Source of the DNA: Chloroflexota bacterium
Lineage (GTDB): Bacteria; Chloroflexota; Dehalococcoidia; Tepidiformales; Tepidiformaceae
NCBI GenBank assembly: GCA_016191435.1
Contig: JACPOQ010000046.1
Coordinates: forward strand, 62,001 to 126,000
Direction of reading: 5' to 3'
DNA length: 64,000 nt
In this document: piece after piece, positions 16,806 to 26,096 of the stretch
Layout of the letters: the number at the start of each line of letters is the position of its first letter
Numbering within the stretch: position 1 is the first letter of the stretch
Notes under the pieces: model-generated
Database searches by the model: none
The model's input: only the letters and a program-made list of their open reading frames with translations
What the model was told of the DNA's origin: nothing
Made by a program: the position numbers and the translations under genes

Positions 16806-17993
16806 TCACGGCGCTCGCCGCACGCCGGGATACGCCTCCGGTGGCGGGCCTGGTGGCGCCTCCCGTGTTCGCCTCGCGTCCTTCTTTCCTGGCGCCGGCT
16901 CGATCCCGAGCAGCAGTGCGCCTGCCCGTGGCGCGATCCGCCCGACGACGAGCACAAACGCCAGCGCGCTTACGAACCCGACGACGAAGATGCCGTTCAT
17001 GAGCCGCCAGTAGTCGTCCTTTACGGCGCTGTCCGACACGAGCTCCGTCGTGACGTAGCCGACGAAGAACGGCATGTGCACCAGGTAGATCGCGAACGCA
17101 TACCGCCCGAGATCGCCAATCGGCGCCGCAGTGGGCCAGAGCCAGCGGCTCTCGGCCACCCGCCGCGCGAGCCCGGCGTATACGGGCACGGCGCAGGCGC
17201 TGAACAAGAACACCGTCACGCCGAAGTAGCTCACGGGGTAATCGCCGAACTTCTCCCCCCGCACGAGGTACACCGCAAATAGCGCCGCCATCGCCGCCAG
17301 CCCGGCGGCGAGCCAGCCGCCGCTCACGCGCAAATCCTCCGACCGGCGGCCCAGCCACAGCCCGAGCAACGGGTAGAACACCCAGATCGCCGGGTTGCGG
17401 TATGCCAGCGTGGCCCAGTCGCCGACCGGGTTATTGGCGTCGTAGTAGGCGATCGCCACGAGGTTCACCACAAACGCCGCCGCCGCGAGCTTCGCAAGCC
17501 ACGCCGCCGGCCAGTGCCGGACCGGGAACAACGCGACATAAAACACCACGAGCACGAACAGGTAGTAGAACTGCCCGGAGATATCGAACAGCAGCAGCGA
17601 CTTCCAGATCGGCCAGCCGAGGCCCTGGCCGAGATACCACGCCCGGTACGCGAACGCCGCCGCCATCCACACCACCATCGGCAGCCCGATGCGCCACACC
17701 TTGCGCCGCAAAAACTGCGCGAAGCTCGCCGAGCGGTCGCGCGAAATGAGGTAGCCCGAGATGAACAGGAACGCCGGCACGGCGCTGTGGGCGAACAGGT
17801 GCACGATCTGCACCGCCAGCTTGTACCGGTACGGAGTCACCGCCCACGGGCTGAACCACGCGTGCAGGTACACCACGAACACGATGGCAACCCCGCGCAT
17901 GAGGTCGAACTCGACCATCCGGCGGCTGTCGGAGGCCGCCACAGCGTTGCTCTCGACGGTCCCACCGCGCGCCGCACCCATCCCCGCCAGCAT
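16806..17993 (-). CDS. Acyltransferase 3 (OafA-like) membrane protein
   Basis: A 395-residue integral membrane O-acyltransferase with about ten transmembrane segments. Family landmarks are FDLMRGVAIVFVVYLHAW (R and H of the active site region), HSAVPAFLFISGYL, LRRKVWRIGLPMVVW, and FAIYLVHMPFF near the C-terminal end. These enzymes acylate sugars of surface glycans or lipids. The C-terminal ~40 residues are Pro/Arg-rich and cytosolic. The exact start is uncertain (several Met/Gly choices within the first 30 residues). A 218-bp spacer follows toward ald. Confidence 0.92.
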   Translation of the reverse strand: MLAGMGAARGGTVESNAVAASDSRRMVEFDLMRGVAIVFVVYLHAWFSPWAVTPYRYKLAVQIVHLFAHSAVPAFLFISGYLISRDRSASFAQFLRRKVWRIGLPMVVWMAAAFAYRAWYLGQGLGWPIWKSLLLFDISGQFYYLFVLVVFYVALFPVRHWPAAWLAKLAAAAFVVNLVAIAYYDANNPVGDWATLAYRNPAIWVFYPLLGLWLGRRSEDLRVSGGWLAAGLAAMAALFAVYLVRGEKFGDYPVSYFGVTVFLFSACAVPVYAGLARRVAESRWLWPTAAPIGDLGRYAFAIYLVHMPFFVGYVTTELVSDSAVKDDYWRLMNGIFVVGFVSALAFVLVVGRIAPRAGALLLGIEPAPGKKDARRTREAPPGPPPEAYPGVRRAP

Positions 17994-18211
17994 CCGCCAT
18001 CGCCCCGTAACGGTCGCCCGCCCGCGTTCGCTCCGGCATTACAGATCAGTTTCGGCGTCCGTGGCGGTAGCCGTTGGCCCCTGGGGCCACGGCCTTGCTT
18101 CCGATGTCACGGGATTCGGAACGTGGGTTCGGGGAACGGGCACACGTGGATCAACGGGCACGCGCACAGCGCCACGCCATCACCGACTCCGATCTGCTCC
18201 GAACTGCGCAG

Positions 18212-18295
18212 CACTCAGGACTCAGCACTCAGCACTCAGCACTCAGGACTCGGCAGTCAGGACTCAGCACTCAGGACTCAGCACTCACCACTCGG
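18212..18295. repeat. Twelve-unit CACTCAG heptamer array overlapping the ald 3' end
   Basis: Twelve consecutive 7-bp units of CACTCAG/GACTCAG with a few variants (GACTCGG, CAGTCAG, CACTCAC). The array runs into the ald coding region. The last seven codons and the TGA stop (18271-18273) are repeat sequence, giving the tail RVVSAES. Read on the ald strand the unit is CTGAGTG, which puts a TGA in every frame within 21 bp. Confidence 0.95.
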
Positions 18296-19398
18296 AACGG
18301 ATTCGGCGCTGCCGCCAGCCCGAACGTCTCCGCCACCGGGCCGCGCACCAGCTTCCCCTCGTACGTGCTCAGCGATTGCGCCAGCGCCGGGTCCGCCGCC
18401 AGCGCGTTCGCCACGCCGCGCCGCGCCAGCGCCTCGATGTACGGCAGCGTGGCGCTCGTCAGCGCCTGCGTGCTCGTCTGCGGGACCGCGCCCGGCATGT
18501 TGCTCACGCAATAGTGGATCACGCCTTCTTCGATGTACGTCGGGTTGCTGTGCGTGGTCGGATGGCTTGTTTCGGACGCGCCGCCCTGGTCGATGGAGAC
18601 ATCTACGATCACCGCGCCCGGCCCCATCGAACGCACCATCTCGCGGGTAAGCACCTTCGGTGCGGCCGCGCCCGGCACAAGCACCGAGAGGATCGCCAGG
18701 TCCGCGCCGTGGACCTCTTCGGCCACGCTCAGTGGCGACGAGATCCGCGTCGCGATCCGGCCGCCGAAGTTCTCCTGCAAGTACAGCAACCGCGCGAGGT
18801 CGCGCGACATCACCGTGACGCGCGCATCCAGCCCCATCAGCACCCGCGCCGCCGCCGTCGCGACCGTCCCCGAGCCGATGATGACTACTTTCCCCGGCGG
18901 CACCCCGGCCACGCCTCCGAGCAGCTTGCCGCGGCCGGGCCCCGGGTGCTTCAACAGATGTGCGCCAATTTCGGCGGCCATCCGCCCCGCCACCTGCGAC
19001 ATCGGCGCGAGCAGCGGCAGCGAGCCATCGGGCTTGCGGACCAACTCATAGGCCAGCGACGTGCACCGCGATTCCAGCAGCCGCTCCGTCAGCGCACGGT
19101 CGGCAGCGAGGTGGAGGTAGGTGAACAGCGCGCACTCTCGCCGCAGGTAGCCGAACTCGCTGGCCACGGGCTCCTTCACTTTGACGACGAGGTCGCACGT
19201 GCCCCAGACATCGCCGGGGGTGGGCGCCATGACCGCGCCCGTCGCGGCGTACGCGGCATCGCTGTGCCCCGAGCCTTCGCCCGCGCCCTGCTCGACCACG
19301 ACCTCGTGACCCTCGCCGCGGAGCGCGTATGCGCCCTCGGGCGTCAGCCCGACGCGGTATTCGCCGTCCTTCCGCTCCCGGACCGTGCCGACACGCAT
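18271..19398 (-). CDS. ald: Alanine dehydrogenase
   Basis: A 375-residue NAD-dependent enzyme interconverting L-alanine and pyruvate plus ammonia. Family features: N-terminal RVGLTPEGAYAL, catalytic Lys in VVKVKEP, His in FTYLHLAAD, nucleotide-binding GKVVIIGSGTVATAAA, and VDVSIDQGG with SHPTTHSNPTY. GGGAGG lies 6 bp before the ATG. Length is normal. The C-terminal RVVSAES comes from the heptamer repeat, so the original stop may have been replaced. Monocistronic. Confidence 0.96.
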   Translation of the reverse strand: MRVGTVRERKDGEYRVGLTPEGAYALRGEGHEVVVEQGAGEGSGHSDAAYAATGAVMAPTPGDVWGTCDLVVKVKEPVASEFGYLRRECALFTYLHLAADRALTERLLESRCTSLAYELVRKPDGSLPLLAPMSQVAGRMAAEIGAHLLKHPGPGRGKLLGGVAGVPPGKVVIIGSGTVATAAARVLMGLDARVTVMSRDLARLLYLQENFGGRIATRISSPLSVAEEVHGADLAILSVLVPGAAAPKVLTREMVRSMGPGAVIVDVSIDQGGASETSHPTTHSNPTYIEEGVIHYCVSNMPGAVPQTSTQALTSATLPYIEALARRGVANALAADPALAQSLSTYEGKLVRGPVAETFGLAAAPNPFRVVSAES

Positions 19399-19650
19399 CG
19401 CTGCCTCCCGTGGCTAATCGCCACGCCCATCGTACGCGCGCCGGCCGCGGACGTGCCCGCCGCCCGGGCCGGGGCCTGCGCCGCCATCTCCATTGATGGC
19501 GGGCCGCGGCGCCTGGCAGCTCCCCCGAAATTAAGGGTGCCGGGCGCCCCTCTCGGGGTACTCCGGCCCGAACCCGTGCCGACTCTCACAGCAGCAGGGG
19601 CTGCCACGCGCACGTGCGCGGAGGCGCTTCGTCCAGCGTGAGGTGCGGCG
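19399..19650. other. Intergenic region with a 14-bp palindrome
   Basis: 252 bp between divergent ald and the first metalloprotease gene. A perfect palindrome CGCGCACGTGCGCG occupies 19607-19620, 30 bp before the protease GTG start. No gene or RNA was recognised. Confidence 0.4.
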
Positions 19651-20931
19651 GTGGCAGAGGGCAACGGTATCCGGTCCATTCGTTGGCTGCGGCGGAACCT
19701 GCGGCCAATCGCCGCGCTGGGTGCGCTGGCGGTGCTTTCCTGGGCCGCCAGCGGCTGGTTCTACCTCAGCCGTTCGGGCGGCGCCAGCGCCGAAGATGGC
19801 GGCTCCTACCGCGACTTCAGCACCACGCTCCTGGTCCCCAGCGGCGACCAGTGGTACACGGTCCAGTTCCAGTTCTTGATGGAGGACGGCGGCACCGGCG
19901 ATTTCGCCGCGCAGGCCGCTGCCGCCCGCGCCGAGATGGTGGCGCGCTTCCCCGGCGCCATCGAGCAGAAGCCCGGCGAGATGGTTGCCCAGTTCGTATC
20001 GAACGGCTACCTGTGGACGCAGCACACCGCCGCCTGGAGCTACAACGCCGTCGGAAAGCCCTCGGGACTCACGGGGGAGCTCGCCGCCCTCAATGCCGCG
20101 GCCAACAGCTGGACCGCGGCCGGCGCCTCGTTTACGTACACCGGCGGCGGCACGGGCAGTGGCAACACCGGCGCCTGCAGTGGCTCCGGGCTTGATGGCG
20201 CCAACACCCTTGGCTGGGCGCCGCAGAGCGGCGCCGTCCTCGCTGTCACCTGCACCTGGTACGGCCAGAGCAGCAACCCCGGCAACGCCATCGAGTTCGA
20301 CATGCAGATCGACCCCGGCTGGGACTGGACCACCGGCAGCTCGATCAACATCGACCTCCAGAGCGTCATCCTCCACGAGCTGGGCCATGCCCTTGGCCTC
20401 GGCCACTCCGCCGATTCGAGCGCGGTGATGTTCGCGTCCTACTGCCAGGGCTGCAACAAGCGCGCCCTCGCCCCCGACGACATCGCCGGGATCACGAGCC
20501 TGTACGGCGCCGGCTCGCCGAATCCGCCCGCGGCCACGCCCACTCCGGCGAACACGCCGCCCGCCCAGCCGTCCGCTACCGCGACCGCCGGCGCGCCCAC
20601 GAAAACCCCCAGCGCGACGCCGTCTCCCCGGGCCACCGCTTCGCCGCCCAGCGGCGCCGGTTCACCGACGGCCACGCCGCGCCCCAGTCTGCCCCTCCTG
20701 CCCGGCGTGAACCTCCTCACCTGGCCGAACGCGGATGGCGCGCCTGCAGCCGCGCTTGCCAACCAGGGCAACGCCATCGCCGCCGTCTACGGCTACGACC
20801 CCGCAACGAAGTCCTGGAAGCACTACTTCCCGGGCGCGCCGGCCTACGTGAACAGCCTGCCGCTGCTGCAGCAGGGCCAGGCCTATTGGTTCGTCGCCGC
20901 GAACGGCGGGGCCATCTCCATCGGCAACTAG
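19651..20931 (+). CDS. Secreted matrixin-type zinc metalloprotease (first of two)
   Basis: A 426-residue protein starting at GTG 19651 with GAGG upstream. An N-terminal basic stretch and hydrophobic segment (~18-38) direct export. The catalytic domain ends with the metzincin signature HELGHALGLGH (His ~242) and a following Met (SSAVMF) for the Met-turn, plus ALAPDDIAGITSLYG, typical of matrixins. A Pro/Thr/Ala linker follows (~290-350), then a ~75-residue C-terminal domain beginning GVNLLTWPN and containing QAYWFVAA, resembling the C-terminus of the next gene. Same-strand neighbour is a second protease. Confidence 0.9.
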   Translation: MAEGNGIRSIRWLRRNLRPIAALGALAVLSWAASGWFYLSRSGGASAEDGGSYRDFSTTLLVPSGDQWYTVQFQFLMEDGGTGDFAAQAAAARAEMVARFPGAIEQKPGEMVAQFVSNGYLWTQHTAAWSYNAVGKPSGLTGELAALNAAANSWTAAGASFTYTGGGTGSGNTGACSGSGLDGANTLGWAPQSGAVLAVTCTWYGQSSNPGNAIEFDMQIDPGWDWTTGSSINIDLQSVILHELGHALGLGHSADSSAVMFASYCQGCNKRALAPDDIAGITSLYGAGSPNPPAATPTPANTPPAQPSATATAGAPTKTPSATPSPRATASPPSGAGSPTATPRPSLPLLPGVNLLTWPNADGAPAAALANQGNAIAAVYGYDPATKSWKHYFPGAPAYVNSLPLLQQGQAYWFVAANGGAISIGN

Positions 20932-21077
20932 CCAGCCACCACCGGTCAACCACCAGCGAGGTCGCCGCGGATTCCGCGGCGGCCTTCTGCGCGCCACCGG
21001 CACGTAGGGAAAGGTGAACTCCGAGGGTCGAAACGGTTTCGATTCAGGGGATTTACAGTATTGTAATTCCCGCACCG

Positions 21078-22169
21078 ATGAAACTCCTCCTCGTGCCCGC
21101 CCTCGCCCTGCTCCTCATTGGCGGCGCCCTCGGCGTCCGCCCGGCCACTTCGTCGCAGGCCGCGGGACGCGTGGAGTCGCTGGAACTTTCCGTCGAACGC
21201 CCCGGCGGCGCCACCCTTGAGCTGCATTTCGAGATCCGTGCCGACTCTGTTGCCGACGCCCAGTCCGCCGCGATGGCCGCCGTCCGCCAGCTGGCGCCCG
21301 GCGCCGCCATTGCGCCGCTCCGCGAGCAACGCGATGGCGTCGCGACCGCCCAGTTCGCCATCTGGCCGTGGACATGGGACGACGCGGAGATCCCCGTGAA
21401 GGTCGCCTACAACCCCGCGGGCGTCCCCGCCGCCGTCGGCGGCGACCCACTCACGCCTGCGCTCGCCGCCTGGACCAACGTCCCCACGTCCCGTTTCGCC
21501 TACGCCCCTGCGACCACCACGGCGGCGGCCCCCTCCCTCCAGGACGGCGTGACCGATGGTCAGAGCGTCATCGGCTGGGTCAACCTCGGCTGCGACAAGG
21601 GCTGCGTGCTCGGCGTAACCAGCAAGATCCCCGCCGCCCACGAAGTCGATATCGTGCTCAACAGCAACCCCCAGGCGAACCTCGGCGACGGCCGCAACGG
21701 CACCGTTGATACGCAGAGCATCCTGCTGCACGAGGCGGGCCACATGGCCGGGCTCGAACACAGCTGCCAGGCGATCGTCGGCCCCTGCACCGAGCTCGAA
21801 GCCAACGCCGTGATGTACTACCGCTACCTCGGCACGAAGCGCGCTCTCCAGGCCGATGACGTCGCGGGCATCTCGTCGCTCTACCCCGAGACGCCGCGGC
21901 AGGGCCCGCTCACGCCACTCGAGCCCGCCCCGCAGAGCGTGCGCGTCGAGGTGCGGGCGGGCTGGAACCTCATCGTGCTCCCGGCCGGCCCCATCGACGC
22001 GACGATGAAGTCGCTCCCCTGCGTGCAGGCGGTGTTCTCGCTCTCCGATGCCGGCTGGGACGCCTGGGTGCGGGGTGCGCCATCATCGCTGAACACGCTC
22101 GCTACCGCTGACGCCGGGCGCGCCTACTGGCTCTCCTCCGCCGCCACCTGCTCCACCGTGTTCGACTAG
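21078..22169 (+). CDS. Secreted matrixin-type zinc metalloprotease (second of two)
   Basis: A 363-residue protein with a clear signal peptide (MKLLLVPALALLLIGGALG). The Zn motif is HEAGHMAGLEH (first His ~218), followed by AVMYY for the Met-turn and LQADDVAGISSLYP, matching the first protease. A C-terminal ~70-residue domain starts with GWNLIVLPAG and ends in RAYWLSSA, the same plan as the neighbour, so the two genes are likely an old tandem duplication with strong divergence. Four Cys in the catalytic part could form disulfides. Confidence 0.9.
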   Translation: MKLLLVPALALLLIGGALGVRPATSSQAAGRVESLELSVERPGGATLELHFEIRADSVADAQSAAMAAVRQLAPGAAIAPLREQRDGVATAQFAIWPWTWDDAEIPVKVAYNPAGVPAAVGGDPLTPALAAWTNVPTSRFAYAPATTTAAAPSLQDGVTDGQSVIGWVNLGCDKGCVLGVTSKIPAAHEVDIVLNSNPQANLGDGRNGTVDTQSILLHEAGHMAGLEHSCQAIVGPCTELEANAVMYYRYLGTKRALQADDVAGISSLYPETPRQGPLTPLEPAPQSVRVEVRAGWNLIVLPAGPIDATMKSLPCVQAVFSLSDAGWDAWVRGAPSSLNTLATADAGRAYWLSSAATCSTVFD

Positions 22170-22278
22170 GCGGCCAACCACCGGGCGGTGCAACCATTCC
22201 CGGTGGAAGATGCGGATCGGCCGGCGCGTGGTGTTCGCACCCCAACCGCTAACCGCCTGCCCCTTTATAGTTGGCAGC

Positions 22279-23586
22279 GTGGCCACGCCCGCGCGCCCCA
22301 ATTTCACTCCCTACCTCGCGCCCTCCCGCGGCGCCCGGCCCGGCGCCCGCGTTGAGGCGCCGCGCGCGTTCGACGCGCTTCCCGATGGCGCCCGGGTACT
22401 CGTGACTCCCGCCTGCGGCACGCCGCTGCTCCTCGTCGAGGAGCTCGCCCGCCAGCGCGGCCGGTGGGCGAGCATCGAAATCGTCACCGGCAACCTGCAC
22501 GCACCGCTCGCCGTCACGGCTTTCGCCGGCGAACCCTTCCACTTCTCAGTCGTCCAGCCCAGCGAGTTCATGCCCGCGCGCAGCAACGGCGGGCCCGCCG
22601 AGGTCATCCCCGCGCGCTACTCCGATGCCAGCCGCCTCTACCTCCCCGGCGGCCCCCTCCCCGTCGATGCCGTGCTCGTCACCGTGAGCGCGCCCGGCCC
22701 GGGCGGCCGCTTCAGTCTCGGCGTCTCCGTCGGTTCCGTCGTTGATGCCGTGCGCAGCGCGCCGCTCGTCATCGCCCAGGTGAACCGCGAGATGCCCTAC
22801 ACGTTCGGCGCGAGCGAACTGCGCCGCGATGAAATCGACGTGCTGGTCGAGCTGGACGGCCCCATCGTCGAGCTGCACCGCGCGGCGCCCGGCGATGAGG
22901 CGCGCGCCATTGCCGCCCACGCGCTCACCCAGATCCCGGACGAAGCCACGCTTCAGTTCGGCATCGGCGCCGTCCCCGAAGCGCTCATGGGTTTGCTGGG
23001 CGAACGCCGCGAGCTCGGCGTGCACTCCGGCATGATCGGCGATGGCGTCGCCGACCTCGTGGCCGCGGGTGCCGTCACCAACGCGCGCAAGTTCTTCGAT
23101 GCCGGCCTCATCGTCTGCGGCGAAGTCATCGGCACGCGCCGCCTCTTCGATTGGGTGCACAACAACCCGCTCATCCAGATGGCGCCTGCCGCCTACACCC
23201 ACGGTGTCCCCGTGATCGCCCGCTGCCACCGCTTCGTCTCGATCCAGTCGGCGCTGCAAGTGGCGCTCGATGGCAGCATCAACGCCGAGACCATCGGTTC
23301 GAAGCAGGTCGGGGGTCCCGGCGGCCAGCCCGATTACGTCGAAGGCGCCGCCGCGGCCGCCGGGGGCATCGCCATCCACGCCCTCCCCGCCACCGCCGCC
23401 GGCGGCAAGTTCTCGCGCATCGTCCCACAGCTCGATGCCGGCGCCGCCATCACTACGCCCCGCTACCTCGCCGACCGCGTGGTGACGGAGTTCGGCGTCG
23501 CCGCCCTGCGCGGGCGCACGCTCGCCCAGCGCGCAGCAGCCCTGCGCGCCATCGCCCACCCCAACTTCCGCGAATCACTCGCCTGA
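22279..23586 (+). CDS. Acetyl-CoA hydrolase/transferase family (4-hydroxybutyrate CoA-transferase-like)
   Basis: A 435-residue protein of the CoA-transferase family I type. Conserved parts: DGARVLVTPACGTP near the N-terminus, the glycine-rich QFGIGAVPEALMGLLG, LGVHSGMIGDGVADL (substrate/CoA region), and late GGPGGQPDYVEGAAAAAGG. The usual catalytic Glu region lies around VGGPGGQ/IGS; I could not confirm the exact residue. I choose GTG 22279 because TATAGT (22266-22271) stands 7 bp before it, fitting a leaderless mRNA; an earlier frame start at 22210 looks non-coding. The APH-family gene follows after 34 bp. Confidence 0.87.
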   Translation: MATPARPNFTPYLAPSRGARPGARVEAPRAFDALPDGARVLVTPACGTPLLLVEELARQRGRWASIEIVTGNLHAPLAVTAFAGEPFHFSVVQPSEFMPARSNGGPAEVIPARYSDASRLYLPGGPLPVDAVLVTVSAPGPGGRFSLGVSVGSVVDAVRSAPLVIAQVNREMPYTFGASELRRDEIDVLVELDGPIVELHRAAPGDEARAIAAHALTQIPDEATLQFGIGAVPEALMGLLGERRELGVHSGMIGDGVADLVAAGAVTNARKFFDAGLIVCGEVIGTRRLFDWVHNNPLIQMAPAAYTHGVPVIARCHRFVSIQSALQVALDGSINAETIGSKQVGGPGGQPDYVEGAAAAAGGIAIHALPATAAGGKFSRIVPQLDAGAAITTPRYLADRVVTEFGVAALRGRTLAQRAAALRAIAHPNFRESLA

Positions 23587-23620
23587 TTCGCCCGCCGCTC
23601 GATGGCGAACCCCCGGCCCC

Positions 23621-24616
23621 ATGACCAACTCACCAATCCCTCCAGATGCCCCGCCCGATTCCGTCCTCGCCGCGTTCGGCCTTGCCGGCGGCGCCGTCGC
23701 GCGCATCGAACAGGGGCTCATTAACCGGCACTGGCTCGTCACCCACAACGGCGAGCGCACCGTGCTTCGCCGCTACCACCCGTCGCGCTCGGCCGCCGCG
23801 GTGGCGTGGGAGCAACGGCTCGTCGAATGGGCGAACGCGAAAGGCTGGCCGGTCGCCGCGCCGCGGGCGACCGCCGACGGCGACACGTTCGTGGCCGCTC
23901 CCAGCGGGCTCTGGGCAGCCGCGCCCTTCCTCGAGGGGGAGCCCGACCTCCAACCCGGCACGGCAGGGTCCCACATCCGCGGCCGGCTGCTCGCCCGCCT
24001 CCACCACGACCTGGCCGCTTTCGATGTCCCCGGCCAGCGCCCTGGTCTCGGCAAGACGTGGGAGATCGATGCCTGCCTCGAACCCTCCGGCGCCGGGACC
24101 TTCCATGAACTGCTCGCTCGATTCGCCGCCGAGCACCGCGATCTCGCCGCCCTCATCCGCCGGCAGCGGTATCGCAACCTGCGCGAGCTGTCGCGGCTGC
24201 AGTATCCCGACCTCCCGGACCTCCCCATCCACGGCGACTTCCACCGCGGCAACCTCCTCTGGCGCGAGGGACGCCTCACGGGACTGCTCGACTTCGACTT
24301 CGCCCGCCGCGACGCGCTCGTCTGCGACCTCGCGATCCTGCTCGTCCCGTCCCAGCCACTCGATCCGCGGCTCGCCGGCCCGTTGCTCGATGGCTACGAG
24401 GCCGTGCGCCCGCTCTCCGATACCGAGTGGGAGCTGCTGCCTGCCCTCGCCCGCGGCTCGCTGCTCTGGTGGGTCTCGCTGCTGCTCGCGACGTGGCGGA
24501 CCGGCACGGATCCCCGCGCCCTCGATGGCATCACACGCACCATGACCGTCCGCATGCCCGCCCTCGACGCCTGGGAGCCCGCCCTCCGCGCCCTCCGCCC
24601 GCCACCGCATCGCTGA
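23621..24616 (+). CDS. Aminoglycoside-phosphotransferase (APH/CHK) family kinase
   Basis: A 331-residue small-molecule kinase with N-lobe GLINRHWLVTHNGERTVLRRY, catalytic loop HGDFHRGNLLW and metal-binding LLDFDFARRD. These kinases phosphorylate hydroxyls on aminoglycosides, homoserine, choline or similar; the substrate here is unknown and antibiotic resistance should not be assumed. It is 34 bp downstream of the CoA-transferase gene and likely cotranscribed. Confidence 0.88.
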   Translation: MTNSPIPPDAPPDSVLAAFGLAGGAVARIEQGLINRHWLVTHNGERTVLRRYHPSRSAAAVAWEQRLVEWANAKGWPVAAPRATADGDTFVAAPSGLWAAAPFLEGEPDLQPGTAGSHIRGRLLARLHHDLAAFDVPGQRPGLGKTWEIDACLEPSGAGTFHELLARFAAEHRDLAALIRRQRYRNLRELSRLQYPDLPDLPIHGDFHRGNLLWREGRLTGLLDFDFARRDALVCDLAILLVPSQPLDPRLAGPLLDGYEAVRPLSDTEWELLPALARGSLLWWVSLLLATWRTGTDPRALDGITRTMTVRMPALDAWEPALRALRPPPHR

Positions 24617-24684
24617 GGGCCGCTCGGCCAGCGCCAGCATCACGTCGGCGCGCGACGCGCACGCGGCCGCCGCGGGCCACTGCC

Positions 24685-24716
24685 GGCCAATGGCCAATGG
24701 CCAACAGCCAATGGCC
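24685..24716. repeat. GGCCAAT heptamer array at the M23 gene end
   Basis: Units GGCCAAT, GGCCAAT, GGCCAAC, AGCCAAT and partial GGCC, ending 2 bp from the stop codon of the minus-strand peptidase gene. Confidence 0.9.
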
Positions 24717-24718
24717 CC

Positions 24719-25951
24719 TTAGAACGGCAGGTAGGTCGCCGGGTTCACCGGCTGGTTGTTGTACCGGATCTCGAAGTGCAGGTGCTCGCCCGTCGTGAAG
24801 CCAGTCACCCCCGAAACACCGACCGGCGTGCCCGCCGAAACCCGCTGGCCCGGCGTGACATCGATCGAGCTCATATGCGCGTACAGGGTCGACCACCCTT
24901 CGCCGCAATCGACCGTCGCATAGTACCCGTACGAATACGTCAGGTACTCGACCTTGGAGACGACGCCGTCGCAGGCGGAGAAGATCGTGGAGCGGTAGAG
25001 GCCCCAGAGGTCGAGGTCGATGCCGGTGTGGTAGGTCCCGCCGCCGCGGTCCACGCCGTAGGCGTCGGTCACGCCCTTCCACGTGGCAAGCGGGAAGCTA
25101 AAGCGGCCCGCGCCGCCCGGCCTGGGCGCTCCGCCGCTGCCGCCGCTGCTGCCGCCGCTGCTGCCGCCGCCCGCAGGGGCGTTCTTCGGGGCGGGCGGCG
25201 GTGGCGGAGGTGGCGGCGGCTTGATTGTCGCCCCCGGGAGGAGCAGGTATTCCCCTGCCTTCAGCGTCTTCGGGTCGCTGATAGCGTTCGGCCGGTAATC
25301 GATGACCGTGCCGGATGTGATGTTGTCGTATTGCGCGACGATCGAATCGACCGTGTCCCCGCCGCTGACCTTGAACAGGATCCCGTCCTTACGCGGCACG
25401 ATGAGTTGCTGGCCCACTTGCACCGTGAAGCTTGCGGGCACTGTCGGGTTGTTCGCCAGCACCGTGGTTACCGACACGCCGTATCGCGCGGCGATGCTGC
25501 TGATGGTGTCCCCGGGGCGCGTTTCGTAGAGCGCGTAAGGTTGCTGCGGGTCGATCAGGTCCGCCAGCGGTTTCACGCCCGCCCCGGCTTCACCCGAAGC
25601 CGACGCCGCCACGGCGATGCCCGATGAAAACGACGACACCGGCGAGATCGCCCCTGCCGAGCGCACGCTCGCCACGTCCGCGCTCGCGACGAGCGCGGAG
25701 ATCGATTCGCGTGTCTGGAGGCTGGTGCCGGGGCGGAAATACGTGGCCATCCGGCCCTGCGCCGAGCCCGTCACGCCCGAAAGCGCGAAGGATGGCGTGC
25801 CGATGGAAGCCGCCGCATCCGATGGGGTCGGGAACTTTGCCGCGAACGTGGCGGCGAGGACCGCCAACGTGGTGACGAGCAAATGGACGGTTATCCGTCC
25901 GTGTCGATTGCCGTGCGCGTGCGACCGCGCCCGGGTTCGTTCTGTTCGCAT
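24719..25951 (-). CDS. Secreted LysM-M23 peptidoglycan endopeptidase
   Basis: A 410-residue exported protein. A basic N-terminus and hydrophobic signal (~20-40) are followed by two LysM-type repeats (YETRPGDTISSIAARYG, then FKVSGGDTVDSIVAQY), a run of Pro and a Gly/Ser linker, and a C-terminal M23 domain (~280-410) with Zn ligands in YHTGIDLD and HLHFEIR. It should bind peptidoglycan and cleave cross-bridges during growth. Its leader (25952-26096) is structured and directly follows rho. Confidence 0.94.
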   Translation of the reverse strand: MRTERTRARSHAHGNRHGRITVHLLVTTLAVLAATFAAKFPTPSDAAASIGTPSFALSGVTGSAQGRMATYFRPGTSLQTRESISALVASADVASVRSAGAISPVSSFSSGIAVAASASGEAGAGVKPLADLIDPQQPYALYETRPGDTISSIAARYGVSVTTVLANNPTVPASFTVQVGQQLIVPRKDGILFKVSGGDTVDSIVAQYDNITSGTVIDYRPNAISDPKTLKAGEYLLLPGATIKPPPPPPPPPAPKNAPAGGGSSGGSSGGSGGAPRPGGAGRFSFPLATWKGVTDAYGVDRGGGTYHTGIDLDLWGLYRSTIFSACDGVVSKVEYLTYSYGYYATVDCGEGWSTLYAHMSSIDVTPGQRVSAGTPVGVSGVTGFTTGEHLHFEIRYNNQPVNPATYLPF

Positions 25952-26096
25952 AGGCGGAGCGTGAGGGGTTCTTGTGCGCGGGAAGCAGTTCCGCCGCCGC
26001 AGCCCGAGCCCAGCCCTTACCGTGCTCCGGACCCTCCTCGTTCGCTATCCCGGCAGGTGCTGATTGCCGGGCGACTTCACCCTTAGGGGGCTCCCC
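25952..26096 (-). promoter_or_regulatory. Structured leader of the LysM-M23 gene
   Basis: 145 nt between the rho stop and the peptidase start. On the minus strand it contains GGGTGAAGTC, a 7-bp hairpin CCCGGCA/TGCCGGG (26049-26071) and GGTAAGGGCTGGGC. These pieces recall parts of the c-di-AMP (ydaO-type) riboswitch that often precedes cell-wall hydrolases, but the match is incomplete and I could not fold it. Confidence 0.3.

Noticed and set aside
18212..18295. A CRISPR array
   Set aside because: The units are 7 bp with no spacers; no cas genes are present in the window.
23621..24616. Antibiotic-resistance aminoglycoside kinase
   Set aside because: The APH fold is shared by many metabolic kinases and nothing in the context (CoA-transferase neighbour) points to resistance.
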